The notes under the pieces: model-generated | Database searches by the model: none | Told to the model about the DNA's origin: nothing | What the model saw: only the letters and a program-made list of their open reading frames with translations | Position numbers and translations under genes: made by a program | NCBI RefSeq assembly: GCF_012843675.1 | Contig: NZ_JABAFO010000001.1 | Location: 124,001-188,000, forward strand | From: Lactobacillus sp. MRS-253-APC-2B | Lineage (GTDB): Bacteria > Bacillota > Bacilli > Lactobacillales > Lactobacillaceae | Length of the DNA stretch: 64,000 nt | Direction: 5' to 3' | Part shown: one piece after another, positions 34,371 to 42,070 of the stretch | Layout: every line of letters begins with the position of its first letter | Numbering within the stretch: the first letter of the stretch is position 1

Positions 34371-35246
34371 TCAGCGTACCTGACGACAGATTTTGGCCAA
34401 TTGATGGCGCTGATCTTTAAAAAAACTATTTTTGGCCGTTACCAAATAAAGCGCGTGCCGAATTGAAAGTTCATTGAGATCCCATTCAAAAAGTTTTCCT
34501 GACTGTAGATCATCTTCAACCAAGGCCCGATACATAAAGCTGATCCCTACACCATCCTTTAGTAGGGTAATAATTGTCGCTGGACTGCCGATCTCAATTA
34601 TCTGCTTAAAATCCGTTAAAGCGCTGCCCTGTGCCTGCAGCCATTTTTCTAGAATCTGCCGCGTTCCCGATCCCGATTCACGAATCAACAAGGGGTAGTC
34701 AAATAATTCTGGTAAAGCAACAGGCCGATCGATTGCCTGGCTGCCAAACAACGCAAATGGCTCTAAGCCAATTTCTTCCCAATCAAAGCGCTGATGGTCA
34801 AAGTCGCCTTCAACCAACGCTGCATCCAGCTCACCTCGTTGAATCTGGTTAAGCAGCGTTTGCGTATTGCCAATCTGAGTTGTGACCGGCCTGTTTTGGG
34901 CAATCATTTCCGTCAGCACCTGCGGTAGCAAAAAACTGCCGATCGAAAGTGTCGCGCCCAACCTTAATGGTGCGGTTTGCCTTTTTAGCTCATCCAGCAT
35001 TTTTTGATTTTCATGCGCCAAAAAGTTCAAATAATCAACCAAACGCTTGGCAGCCGGTGTTAGAGTTACCTTTTTTCCTTGATGATCCAATAGTCGAAAA
35101 CCAAGTTCTTTTTCCCAGGCATTCAACTGCTGAGAGACCGCTGGCTGTGTAATAAACAGCTGTTTGGCAGCCGCAGTCAGCGAGCCCGTTTTTGCTACGG
35201 CAAGCAGGGTTTGACCACGATAATCGAGTAATGGGTCTTTTTCCAT
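34371..35246 (-). CDS. LysR-family transcriptional regulator
   Basis: A 291-residue regulator with an N-terminal winged helix (residues ~8-65; VAKTGSLTAAAKQLFITQPAVSQQL) and a two-lobed ligand domain. It is divergent from a YeiH-type transporter gene and resembles the YeiE/CysL branch, which often regulates an adjacent yeiH. An AT-rich inverted repeat of the T-N(10-11)-A type lies between the two starts. The ligand is unknown. Confidence 0.88.
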   Translation of the reverse strand: MEKDPLLDYRGQTLLAVAKTGSLTAAAKQLFITQPAVSQQLNAWEKELGFRLLDHQGKKVTLTPAAKRLVDYLNFLAHENQKMLDELKRQTAPLRLGATLSIGSFLLPQVLTEMIAQNRPVTTQIGNTQTLLNQIQRGELDAALVEGDFDHQRFDWEEIGLEPFALFGSQAIDRPVALPELFDYPLLIRESGSGTRQILEKWLQAQGSALTDFKQIIEIGSPATIITLLKDGVGISFMYRALVEDDLQSGKLFEWDLNELSIRHALYLVTAKNSFFKDQRHQLAKICRQVR

Positions 35247-35285
35247 GACTGATACCTCTCTTTTATAAGCAGAATTTTGGATTAC

Positions 35286-35311
35286 TAATAAATACTAATT
35301 TTTATTTATTA
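35286..35311. promoter_or_regulatory. Inverted repeat between the LysR and YeiH-type genes
   Basis: TAATAAAT, ten bases, ATTTATTA: a symmetrical AT-rich repeat in the divergent intergenic region, a likely LysR-binding site. Confidence 0.5.
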
Positions 35312-35369
35312 ATATATCATGATAGGCTTAAATCATCAGCAATCTGAGTTAAGAGAAAGGGTTTTGGAT

Positions 35370-36410
35370 ATGATTAAGACACTGTTTTCACGGCAGTTCA
35401 TCGTCGCATTTTTTCTGACACTGCTGTGCTCTTTAGCTGGCTCGTTTTTAGGTGGACTTCCCTACCTGTCTGTTATCGGTGCCTTGGTGATTGCATTGAT
35501 TTTAGGCATGTTGATGCAATTTGCCAAACCAGCTATCAGCTATGCCCAACCAGGAATCGGTCTGATCTCCAACAAGTTTTTGCGACTGGGGATTATTTTG
35601 CTAGGATTTAAGCTCAATTTAATTGCCTTGGCGCAAGCTGGCATCAAAACGATTTTACTGGCCGTTTTGATCGTTTCAGGCACGATTCTGCTGGTCTACA
35701 ATCTAGCGCGGTATTTTGGCGTTGATCGGCATTTGGCAATCTTGGTGGCCAGCGGAACCGGAATTTGTGGTGCGGCGGCTGTCATGGGGATTTCGTCACA
35801 GTTTGACAATGCGGCTGATGAAACCGAAGCCGAGCGGCAACGAGAAAACAAGGTCGTTGCCGTTGCCATTGTTGCCATTTTAGGGACCTTGTTCACGCTT
35901 TTAGAGATCGGCATCAAGCCGCTTTTGCATATGTCAGCCGTTCAATTTGGCGTCATGACCGGGGGCTCGCTGCATGAAATCGCGCATGCCGTAGCTGCCG
36001 GTAGTGCTGGAGGTCCGGTCAGCCTGGATACTGCAATTATCACCAAGCTGTCACGGGTTTTGATGCTGGCTCCGGCTGCCATGATCATTGGCTGGTGGTA
36101 CCAAAAACAAGGTATCAAGGATGGTTCAATCGTTTTGTCGGCTGACCAAAAACGCGTACCGATTCCATGGTTCATGGTCGGTTTCATTTTGGCCAGCGTC
36201 ATCGGTACGTTTGTCCCACTTGGCAGTGCTGTTATTGCCGGGATGGTCAAACTGGCCTACCTGGTCTTGGGCATGGCCATGGCAGCATTGGGGATGAGCG
36301 TCAACTTCAAGGTTTTATTGACGCGGGGGCGTAATGCATTAATGGCTGCTGTTTTAGGTTCCCTGGTACTGTTGACGTTCGTGATTACTATGAGCAAACT
36401 GTTTTTCTAA
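35370..36410 (+). CDS. YeiH-family putative sulfate exporter
   Basis: A 346-residue protein with about 9-10 membrane segments of the UPF0324/YeiH family. Family marks: LGIILLGFKLNL, ASGTGICGAAAVMGIS, GGSLHEIAHAVAAG. It is described as a putative sulfate exporter, with little direct evidence. The frame is open from 35319, but the ATG at 35370 follows AGAAAGGG and begins the natural sequence MIKTLFSRQF. It is divergent from its likely LysR regulator. Confidence 0.85.
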   Translation: MIKTLFSRQFIVAFFLTLLCSLAGSFLGGLPYLSVIGALVIALILGMLMQFAKPAISYAQPGIGLISNKFLRLGIILLGFKLNLIALAQAGIKTILLAVLIVSGTILLVYNLARYFGVDRHLAILVASGTGICGAAAVMGISSQFDNAADETEAERQRENKVVAVAIVAILGTLFTLLEIGIKPLLHMSAVQFGVMTGGSLHEIAHAVAAGSAGGPVSLDTAIITKLSRVLMLAPAAMIIGWWYQKQGIKDGSIVLSADQKRVPIPWFMVGFILASVIGTFVPLGSAVIAGMVKLAYLVLGMAMAALGMSVNFKVLLTRGRNALMAAVLGSLVLLTFVITMSKLFF

Positions 36411-36417
36411 AACAATC

Positions 36418-36454
36418 TAAAAAGAGCTAGGGATCTCCCCCCAGCTCTTTTTTA
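36418..36454. terminator. Bidirectional terminator between yeiH and the LCP gene
   Basis: AAAAAGAGCT and AGCTCTTTTT with an inner GGG/CCC. It touches the stop codon of the LCP gene on the minus strand. Confidence 0.85.
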
Positions 36455-37546
36455 GTTGCTGACAACCGTATTATATTGCGCACCGTTTGGCAAGGTGAAT
36501 TCCAGATTATTCACCCCATCGTAGCCATTTTGAACGGCATAGTTGTAAAGCTTGGTTTCCGTATTAACAACATGGATCGGCTTTTGACCAAGCGACTTGC
36601 GAATGGCCTTAGAAACCCGGTTGATTTCAGTTGGCGTAACGGCCTGGAACGAGGTGCCATCAATGGTAGCACTAAGCCCTTGTAAATGATCAATCTTAAC
36701 GTTGCTCAAGGCTGGACTATACTTGGTATACAGCGTTGCCACGGCCTTGACTGGCAGGTCAGTCCGCACGCCATCGTCGGCTGCCTTTAAAAGCTTGTTG
36801 GCAACCGAGATGGAGCCGTTTTGCTTAAATTTATTGATTACAGCCTCCAGAATCTGCTGCTGACGATACTGACGGCCATAATCGCCGCGTGGATCATCAT
36901 AGCGCATCCGAGCATATTTAAGTGCCTGGCTGCCATTCAAATGCTGCTTGCCCTTCTTGAAGTGGTGACCCTCATAGGTAAAGGCAAATGAATTATTGAC
37001 CGTAACGCCGCCAACTGCATTGACGACTTTTTCCAAAACCCCCATATTGACTGAGGCATAGTAGTCGATCTTGATACCGAGTAAATCTTCAAGCTGTTTT
37101 TTGGTTTCCTTAACCCCACCTAATGAGTAGGCCGCATTTAGCTTAACATAGGTGTAGCCGCCATCAACCTTAACTTTGATCGGAATGTCACGCGAGATTG
37201 CCGTCATCCGCACCGTTTTCTTTTTGGGATTGACGGTAATAACCTCAATCGAATCGGTATTGCCGGCCCCCCAGTTTTTACGTCCCAAGGCACCGGAATC
37301 GATTCCCAAAGTCATAATCGTGATTGGCTTGCCCTCACGCAGTTTTTTATCAACTTTGGCACTATTGCTGAATACCTTAGAGGCCGTCTGATGAATCTGA
37401 TAGTATTCATAACCGCCACCAGCTGCCAGCCCGATCACAATCAAGGCCAACAGCCATTTAAGCCAGCGCCATTTTTTCTTTTTTGGTTTAGGCGTTCTGG
37501 TTGGTTGTGTTTGTTCTTCCATGTTTTCGTTCGCATCTGTAATCAA
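36452..37546 (-). CDS. LytR-CpsA-Psr (LCP) family protein
   Basis: LCP proteins attach wall teichoic acids or other glycopolymers to peptidoglycan on the outer face of the membrane. The protein has a short basic cytoplasmic part (KPKKKKWRWLK), a membrane anchor at residues ~30-47, and an LCP domain with TLGIDSGALG, NTDSIEVITVNP, AISRDIPIKV, KLNAAYSLGG and YARMRYDDPRGDYGRQYRQQ; the arginines and aspartates of these motifs bind the lipid-linked donor. The TTG at 37546 and the ATG eight codons later are both possible starts; neither has a strong site. Confidence 0.9.
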   Translation of the reverse strand: MITDANENMEEQTQPTRTPKPKKKKWRWLKWLLALIVIGLAAGGGYEYYQIHQTASKVFSNSAKVDKKLREGKPITIMTLGIDSGALGRKNWGAGNTDSIEVITVNPKKKTVRMTAISRDIPIKVKVDGGYTYVKLNAAYSLGGVKETKKQLEDLLGIKIDYYASVNMGVLEKVVNAVGGVTVNNSFAFTYEGHHFKKGKQHLNGSQALKYARMRYDDPRGDYGRQYRQQQILEAVINKFKQNGSISVANKLLKAADDGVRTDLPVKAVATLYTKYSPALSNVKIDHLQGLSATIDGTSFQAVTPTEINRVSKAIRKSLGQKPIHVVNTETKLYNYAVQNGYDGVNNLEFTLPNGAQYNTVVSN

Positions 37547-37741
37547 GAATTCATTCAGATCATCAAACGATTCTCAATTTGCAGCATAATCCTCCCGTCA
37601 CAGATTTGACAGTAAACTGACTGTTGCCATATTTAGCCTGACTAATTCAATTTAGCAGAGAAATCCAACAACAAGCTCAGTTTGCTTAAAAATTTAAAAA
37701 ATTAATAATCTTCTTTAGCAAATTTTTAAGTAATTTCCAAA

Positions 37742-37771
37742 ATAAAAACACCGTTCATAAAGAACGGTGAC
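37742..37771 (-). terminator. Terminator after the LysM/Apf gene
   Basis: On the minus strand TCACCGTTC-TTTAT-GAACGGTG is followed by TTTTTATT. Confidence 0.85.
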
Positions 37772-37799
37772 TAAATTACTGTTTTATTAATGTTTGATC

Positions 37800-38384
37800 T
37801 TAGTACCAGCCATTGCTCATCCAGAATTGTTGAGCATTGGTCCAAGAACCGTAACGACTGGCAACATAATTGTCAGCTACTCGTTCTTGGTTGGCAGCGG
37901 AGTAGTCGCCATTCAGGTAAGAAGCGCTCAATTGGTACTTACCGATGTATTGACCGTTACGAGCACCGTAGTTGTTGCCGGATTCACGAGCAGCAATCCA
38001 TGCCTTGGCAGCTGCTTCGGAACCAGAAACTGATGAAGTGTAGCTGGAAGTGGTTTGTGAAGTTTGAGCAGCAGCTGATTGCGTCGTTGCTTGAGCGGCT
38101 GGCTGTGCCGTAGCAGCAGTTTGTGCAGCATCAGTACCTTGGCCATCCGTCTTAACAACCAGTTGTTGACCAACGTAGATCTTGTTGATGTCTTGAATGT
38201 TGTTTTGTTGAGCCAGGGTTTGAATCAAGCTGTTGTCGTTAGCGAACTTTTGAGAAATGCTGGACAGCGTGTCGCCGGATTGTACCGTGTAGGTCGTGTC
38301 AGCGTTGGCAACCGTAGCCGTAGCAGCAACGCCAAATGCAACGGCGCCCAAAGCAGCAGTAACTTTCTTGAAGTTCTTCTTCAT
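37800..38384 (-). CDS. Secreted LysM protein with Apf-like C-terminus
   Basis: The 194-residue precursor has a signal peptide (residues 1-29, ending ANA), a LysM domain (~31-77; YTVQSGDTLSSISQKFAN) that binds peptidoglycan, an Ala/Gln/Thr-rich linker (~80-125) and a C-terminal domain with AWIAARESGNNYGARNGQY and WTNAQQFWMSNGWY. This tail matches aggregation-promoting factors and related transglycosylase-like proteins of lactobacilli. Codon use is highly biased, which suggests strong expression. The ATG at 38384 is the likely start. Confidence 0.88.
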   Translation of the reverse strand: MKKNFKKVTAALGAVAFGVAATATVANADTTYTVQSGDTLSSISQKFANDNSLIQTLAQQNNIQDINKIYVGQQLVVKTDGQGTDAAQTAATAQPAAQATTQSAAAQTSQTTSSYTSSVSGSEAAAKAWIAARESGNNYGARNGQYIGKYQLSASYLNGDYSAANQERVADNYVASRYGSWTNAQQFWMSNGWY

Positions 38385-38634
38385 AAAAATCAAAACCATC
38401 CTTTATCAATTATCAATTCGTTATTTATCATTTCCTTATCAACGGTCCCTATCATACACGCTCAATATTACCAACAGATAACAGAGCAATTGCGATTTAA
38501 GAGTTTTTTACGGCCGTTTTGTAATATTTTGTAACATAACCTTTATCGTTGAATCAGCAATTTGATTATAAATGTTGTTATAGCAATGTTTTTAGGTTTG
38601 GCAAACTTTTTATCTAAGTATTTTAAATATTGCA
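38385..38634. other. Upstream region of the LysM/Apf gene
   Basis: AT-rich and without a gene. It should hold the promoter of the highly expressed LysM gene; a TATGAT lies on the minus strand about 65 nt before the start, with no clear -35. No other element is seen. Confidence 0.35.
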
Positions 38635-38693
38635 AAAAAAATCGTAAAAAGTCACACAAAAACCATTTTTCGGCTTTCGGCAGCTTTTTACGA
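38635..38693 (-). terminator. Terminator after the HAD gene
   Basis: TCGTAAAAAG (38642-38651) and CTTTTTACGA (38684-38693) form a perfect 10-bp stem; on the minus strand eight T follow. Confidence 0.75.
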
Positions 38694-38723
38694 CCCTTTT
38701 TTAAGGCTTGACCATCGTCAATA

Positions 38724-39539
38724 TTACATTAATGTTGCAAAATAATTTTCCAGATAGACAGCTACGCCATCCTCATCATTAGCAGCCGTCAGATGATCGG
38801 CAACTTTTTTGACGCTTGCCAATCCATTTGCCATGACCACGCCATCGCCGGCATCTCGAATCATCTCATAGTCATTGTCAGCATCACCAAACGTCATTAG
38901 ATTCTCAAATCCCCAGCCATAGTGCTGCAGCAGTGCTGCCAAGCCAACGCTCTTGTTGACGCCGTTTGGCAAAAATTCCAAAACCATCGGCTGCGACTGG
39001 ACGACATTGACTTGTTTTTTCAGCTCATCAGGTACGCTTGGCAAGACCTCACGACTCATTTTTTCTGCTGGAATTGCCATAATGGCTTTGGCATAAACAT
39101 GATCATCACCAGGCAGATCACTAAAATCCGCATCCTCAAACTCAATATTTTTTAAGATCGTTTTGTAGATCGAACGCGGCATATCCATAATCTCATAGAC
39201 ACGATCAAAGTCCAAAACATCCAGTGAAAAGTCATGCTGCTTGGCAAAAACAAAAACAGCCTGCAGCTTATCTTTGGTGATACCATGTTCGCTGAGTGCG
39301 TTCCGAGTCTGATTATTGACGACCAAGCCACCATTAAAGGTAATCGTATAGTCATCAGCCGTGGTCAGCCCCAGCTGCTCGATATAAGGCCAGATAGCAT
39401 TGATTGGCCGACCTGTACAAAGCACGACTTTGATACCTTGTTCGTGCAGTCGTTTCAAGACTTGCTCGTTTCTTTGGCTGATCTCCTTTTGACTGTTCAG
39501 CAACGTATTATCCATATCCAACGCAATCATTTTAATCAT
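38724..39539 (-). CDS. HAD-family sugar-phosphatase-like hydrolase (Cof type)
   Basis: A 271-residue haloacid-dehalogenase phosphatase. Motif I is LDMDNTLLNS with the nucleophilic aspartate, motif II lies in VLCTGRP, and motif IV is MTFGDADNDYEMI. The IIB cap between them is typical of Cof proteins that act on small phosphorylated metabolites. The substrate is unknown. It starts 15 nt after the acyltransferase gene and is likely cotranscribed. Confidence 0.88.
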   Translation of the reverse strand: MIKMIALDMDNTLLNSQKEISQRNEQVLKRLHEQGIKVVLCTGRPINAIWPYIEQLGLTTADDYTITFNGGLVVNNQTRNALSEHGITKDKLQAVFVFAKQHDFSLDVLDFDRVYEIMDMPRSIYKTILKNIEFEDADFSDLPGDDHVYAKAIMAIPAEKMSREVLPSVPDELKKQVNVVQSQPMVLEFLPNGVNKSVGLAALLQHYGWGFENLMTFGDADNDYEMIRDAGDGVVMANGLASVKKVADHLTAANDEDGVAVYLENYFATLM

Positions 39540-39554
39540 ATTATTATCTCTTTT

Positions 39555-41387
39555 CTATTTATTTTTTAGAATGGTTTTGACGATTAAGCGCGTAAAGTAG
39601 GCATTCCCCTGCTCATTCATGTGCACCTTGTCTTGGCCAAACCACTCGGCATGACTGCTGGCAGCCTGATTCCAGTCAATCACATGCACATTGTTATGCT
39701 GCTTGGCAGTCTGCTTGATCTGATCACAAACCGTCTGTTCCCAGTCACGCGTTGGTACGTGCGGCGTAATCCAATATATCTGATGATCGCTGCCGATTGC
39801 ATTTAAGATATCATCAATTGTCTGTGCATTCATTGCGCCATTGGTTCCAAGGTTTAGAATCACGATCTTTTGCAGCTGGCCTTTTGCCTTGAGATCTTTA
39901 ATGACTCCAGGCGTGGCATTGCCCTGACGACCAACTTCAGCATCAACATAGGCATGCGGCATGATTTCTTGAATATCCTGGGAGGCATCCGCCATTACCG
40001 AGTCCCCAATTGCCGTGATCTTAAGCTGTGAAGCGGCTTTTAGCTGAGCTGAGGTCAAACCGTATTTTTTCTGCAGCGACTTGCTGTTGACGTTAACTTT
40101 AGTCGTTTTTCCTTTGGCAATTTGTTGATTTTTCTGCGCGGTGGCCTGCTTGCTTTTTTCAATCCGGGTCTGTTCCGCGCTCTTTTTAATCGGTCGACTC
40201 GGCAGCATCAATCCACACAAAGCGATAAAGCAGATGATCACACCAGGGCCGATCTTGACCCATTGCCGCCAGTCGTGCATCTTAAAATCGATCCAGTGTC
40301 GAATGCTGTTTGGCAGATGACGCCATTGATAATGGGCCAATGGCTGTTCAACAAAACGATAGGAAAGCTCGCTGATCACCATGATCAACCCACATTCAAT
40401 CAGCGCATTGAGCAATGGATGCTGGCCAATCTCAACTACTCGCTCATAAAAGACCATTACCGGCAGCTGATAGACATAGATACCATATGAACGCTGACCG
40501 ATCCAGGCAAAAATCGGATTGGTCAGCCACCGATTCATATGACTGCCGGGATGAACCACGGTCGCAATTAAAAGCATTCCGATCAGACTATAGAAAAACA
40601 TGCCCCCACGATAGGTCCAGCTGCTCTGCCCTGGTAAGGTAAAAAAGCCCAGCAGCGTAATCAAAAGCGCACTGATCCCAACCCCATCCAAGATTTTGGC
40701 GGCCGGCGTCGTCAATTTGGCGTTTAGATGATCGATCGGCCAGCACAGCGCCAGCCAGGCACCCAAAAGCAGCGAAAAGGCCCGCGTATCAGTTCCATAA
40801 TAGACGCGGTTCAGATTATTTGGATCAAATAAGACGGCCATCTCAATTGCTGAGGCAACGGCCAGGATAAAAACGGTCCATTTAATACGCGTGCGTTTTC
40901 TCAAGACCAAAAACAGCAAAAACAAGATCAATGGCCACAAGAAATAAAATTGTGCCTCCACGCCTAAGGTCCACAGATGCGTGAACGGCGACTCACCATT
41001 AAAACGGTCAAAGTATGACTGTCCATGACCAATTTCCCACCAGTTGTAAACCCAAAGCAGATTGGTAATGATCGTACTCTTTATGTTGTGCAATAGATCG
41101 CGGGCGAATACCGTAATATAGGCTGTTGTGACCGTCAGCATAACAATCAGCACCGGATAGAGTCGGCGCAGTCGCTTAAGATAAAACTGTGTCAAGCGAA
41201 TGCCGCCTGTCTGATCCATTTGACGTACCAACTGCAAGGTCACGAAATACCCCGAGATCAAAAGAAACAGCGGTACGCCCAGATAGCCGCCCGGCAAGGT
41301 TGTTGGCAGCAAGTGATAGATGATTACGCCAAATACGGCCAGCGTCCTGACGCCATCGATTCCGGTCACGTATTGCTTGGATCGCAT
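39555..41387 (-). CDS. OatA-like membrane acyltransferase with SGNH domain
   Basis: The 610-residue protein has an N-terminal acyltransferase-3 domain of 10-11 membrane spans (residues ~5-375, starting YVTGIDGVRTLAV and with HLWTLGVEAQFYFLWP) and an extracellular SGNH domain (~435-610) with the nucleophile in ITAIGDSVM, then NLGTNG and DKVHMNEQG, which supplies the catalytic Asp-His. This is the architecture of peptidoglycan O-acetyltransferase OatA, which confers lysozyme resistance. The ATG at 41387 behind GGGGGAAG is preferred over the one at 41444. The acceptor (GlcNAc, MurNAc or other polymer) is not determined. Confidence 0.88.
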   Translation of the reverse strand: MRSKQYVTGIDGVRTLAVFGVIIYHLLPTTLPGGYLGVPLFLLISGYFVTLQLVRQMDQTGGIRLTQFYLKRLRRLYPVLIVMLTVTTAYITVFARDLLHNIKSTIITNLLWVYNWWEIGHGQSYFDRFNGESPFTHLWTLGVEAQFYFLWPLILFLLFLVLRKRTRIKWTVFILAVASAIEMAVLFDPNNLNRVYYGTDTRAFSLLLGAWLALCWPIDHLNAKLTTPAAKILDGVGISALLITLLGFFTLPGQSSWTYRGGMFFYSLIGMLLIATVVHPGSHMNRWLTNPIFAWIGQRSYGIYVYQLPVMVFYERVVEIGQHPLLNALIECGLIMVISELSYRFVEQPLAHYQWRHLPNSIRHWIDFKMHDWRQWVKIGPGVIICFIALCGLMLPSRPIKKSAEQTRIEKSKQATAQKNQQIAKGKTTKVNVNSKSLQKKYGLTSAQLKAASQLKITAIGDSVMADASQDIQEIMPHAYVDAEVGRQGNATPGVIKDLKAKGQLQKIVILNLGTNGAMNAQTIDDILNAIGSDHQIYWITPHVPTRDWEQTVCDQIKQTAKQHNNVHVIDWNQAASSHAEWFGQDKVHMNEQGNAYFTRLIVKTILKNK

Positions 41388-41471
41388 AAAAACTTCCCCC
41401 AAATTAAAAATACAATTTTCATTATAGTCACAGTTGTTCGTCAAGTCTCACCAATTGACGTTTTTTTACAA

Positions 41472-41508
41472 AATAAACGGCCAGGGCACCCTTATGCCCA
41501 AGCCGTTC
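41472..41508 (-). terminator. Terminator after the 103-residue protein gene
   Basis: On the minus strand AACGGC-GGGCA and TGCCC-GCCGTT form an 11-bp stem with a small internal loop, followed by TATTTTG. Confidence 0.8.
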
Positions 41509-41531
41509 ATCAAAATTTTTAGTTTGCTGAA

Positions 41532-41843
41532 TCAGCCGACCCGATTCTCCCGCAGAATGTCTTTAACCAGCTGGTCCGCCTCTGGGGTTCGTTTCCATTC
41601 TTCCCAGTGATCCATTGACTCATCCTGCATTTGATAATGCGTATTGATAAAATGCTCATATTTGATCACGTTTTGTGAGTGTGGGATATTAAGCTTTAAA
41701 ATGCGAACTTCCTTAATAAAGCCCCGCTCGGCAGCCAGCTCGGCCCGACCGTTATGTACCATATTGCCGATTTCATAATACTTGGTACCGTCATTGCGCG
41801 TAATTTCTTCAATTAAGGTAAAGACTTCATGCTGTTCTTCCAT
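41532..41843 (-). CDS. Conserved-looking 103-residue protein of unknown function
   Basis: A soluble acidic protein with no signal peptide or membrane segment. The N-terminal half alternates like a beta-sheet (EVFTLIEEITRNDGTKYYEI), and the C-terminal half is helical and rich in Glu, Asp and Trp. The start follows a strong GGGGGA site and an extended -10 (TGCTACAAT) 20-30 nt upstream. I do not recognise the family. Its position directly after the candidate small RNA raises the possibility that the RNA is really its attenuated leader. Confidence 0.7.
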   Translation of the reverse strand: MEEQHEVFTLIEEITRNDGTKYYEIGNMVHNGRAELAAERGFIKEVRILKLNIPHSQNVIKYEHFINTHYQMQDESMDHWEEWKRTPEADQLVKDILRENRVG

Positions 41844-41877
41844 TTAATAATCCCCCTTCATGTCTATTGTAGCAGAA

Positions 41878-41961
41878 AACAAAAATCATCGCCGTGGACC
41901 GACGATGATTGGCATAAGAGAGAAAGAGAATTGATTAGAAGGTAAATACTTAATACCTTGT
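41878..41961 (-). ncRNA. Candidate small RNA under CcpA control
   Basis: From the predicted start near 41961 an 85-nt RNA would run to an intrinsic terminator: AATCATCG and CGATGATT (41885-41908) followed by a T-run. Near the 5' end AAGGT and ACCTT (about 41938-41956) form a small hairpin. Between the two lies the pyrimidine stretch TTCTCTTTCTCTC, which is complementary to purine-rich ribosome binding sites. No open frame of note is present. Promoter, hairpin, single-stranded CU tract and terminator are the parts expected of a regulatory RNA. Confidence 0.5.
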
Positions 41962-41967
41962 GACTAT

Positions 41968-41996
41968 ATATTACAAAATTCTGTAAGCGCTGTCAA
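41968..41996 (-). promoter_or_regulatory. Near-consensus promoter overlapped by cre
   Basis: Minus-strand -35 TTGACA (41991-41996), 17 nt, -10 TAATAT (41968-41973). The sequence TTGACAGCGCTTACA (41982-41996) is a cre with one mismatch and carries the full GCGCTTACA half. CcpA bound here would occlude the -35. Confidence 0.7.
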
Positions 41997-42028
41997 CAAT
42001 TAACGATAGATTTTTATGACTTTATGCA

Positions 42029-42062
42029 TAAAAGAAGGTCTCGGCAATACCGAAACCTTCCT
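42029..42062 (-). terminator. Terminator after glmS
   Basis: On the minus strand GAAGGT-TCGG and CCGA-ACCTTC form a 10-bp stem with one mismatch, followed by TTTTATG. Confidence 0.85.
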
Positions 42063-42070
42063 TTGATAAT

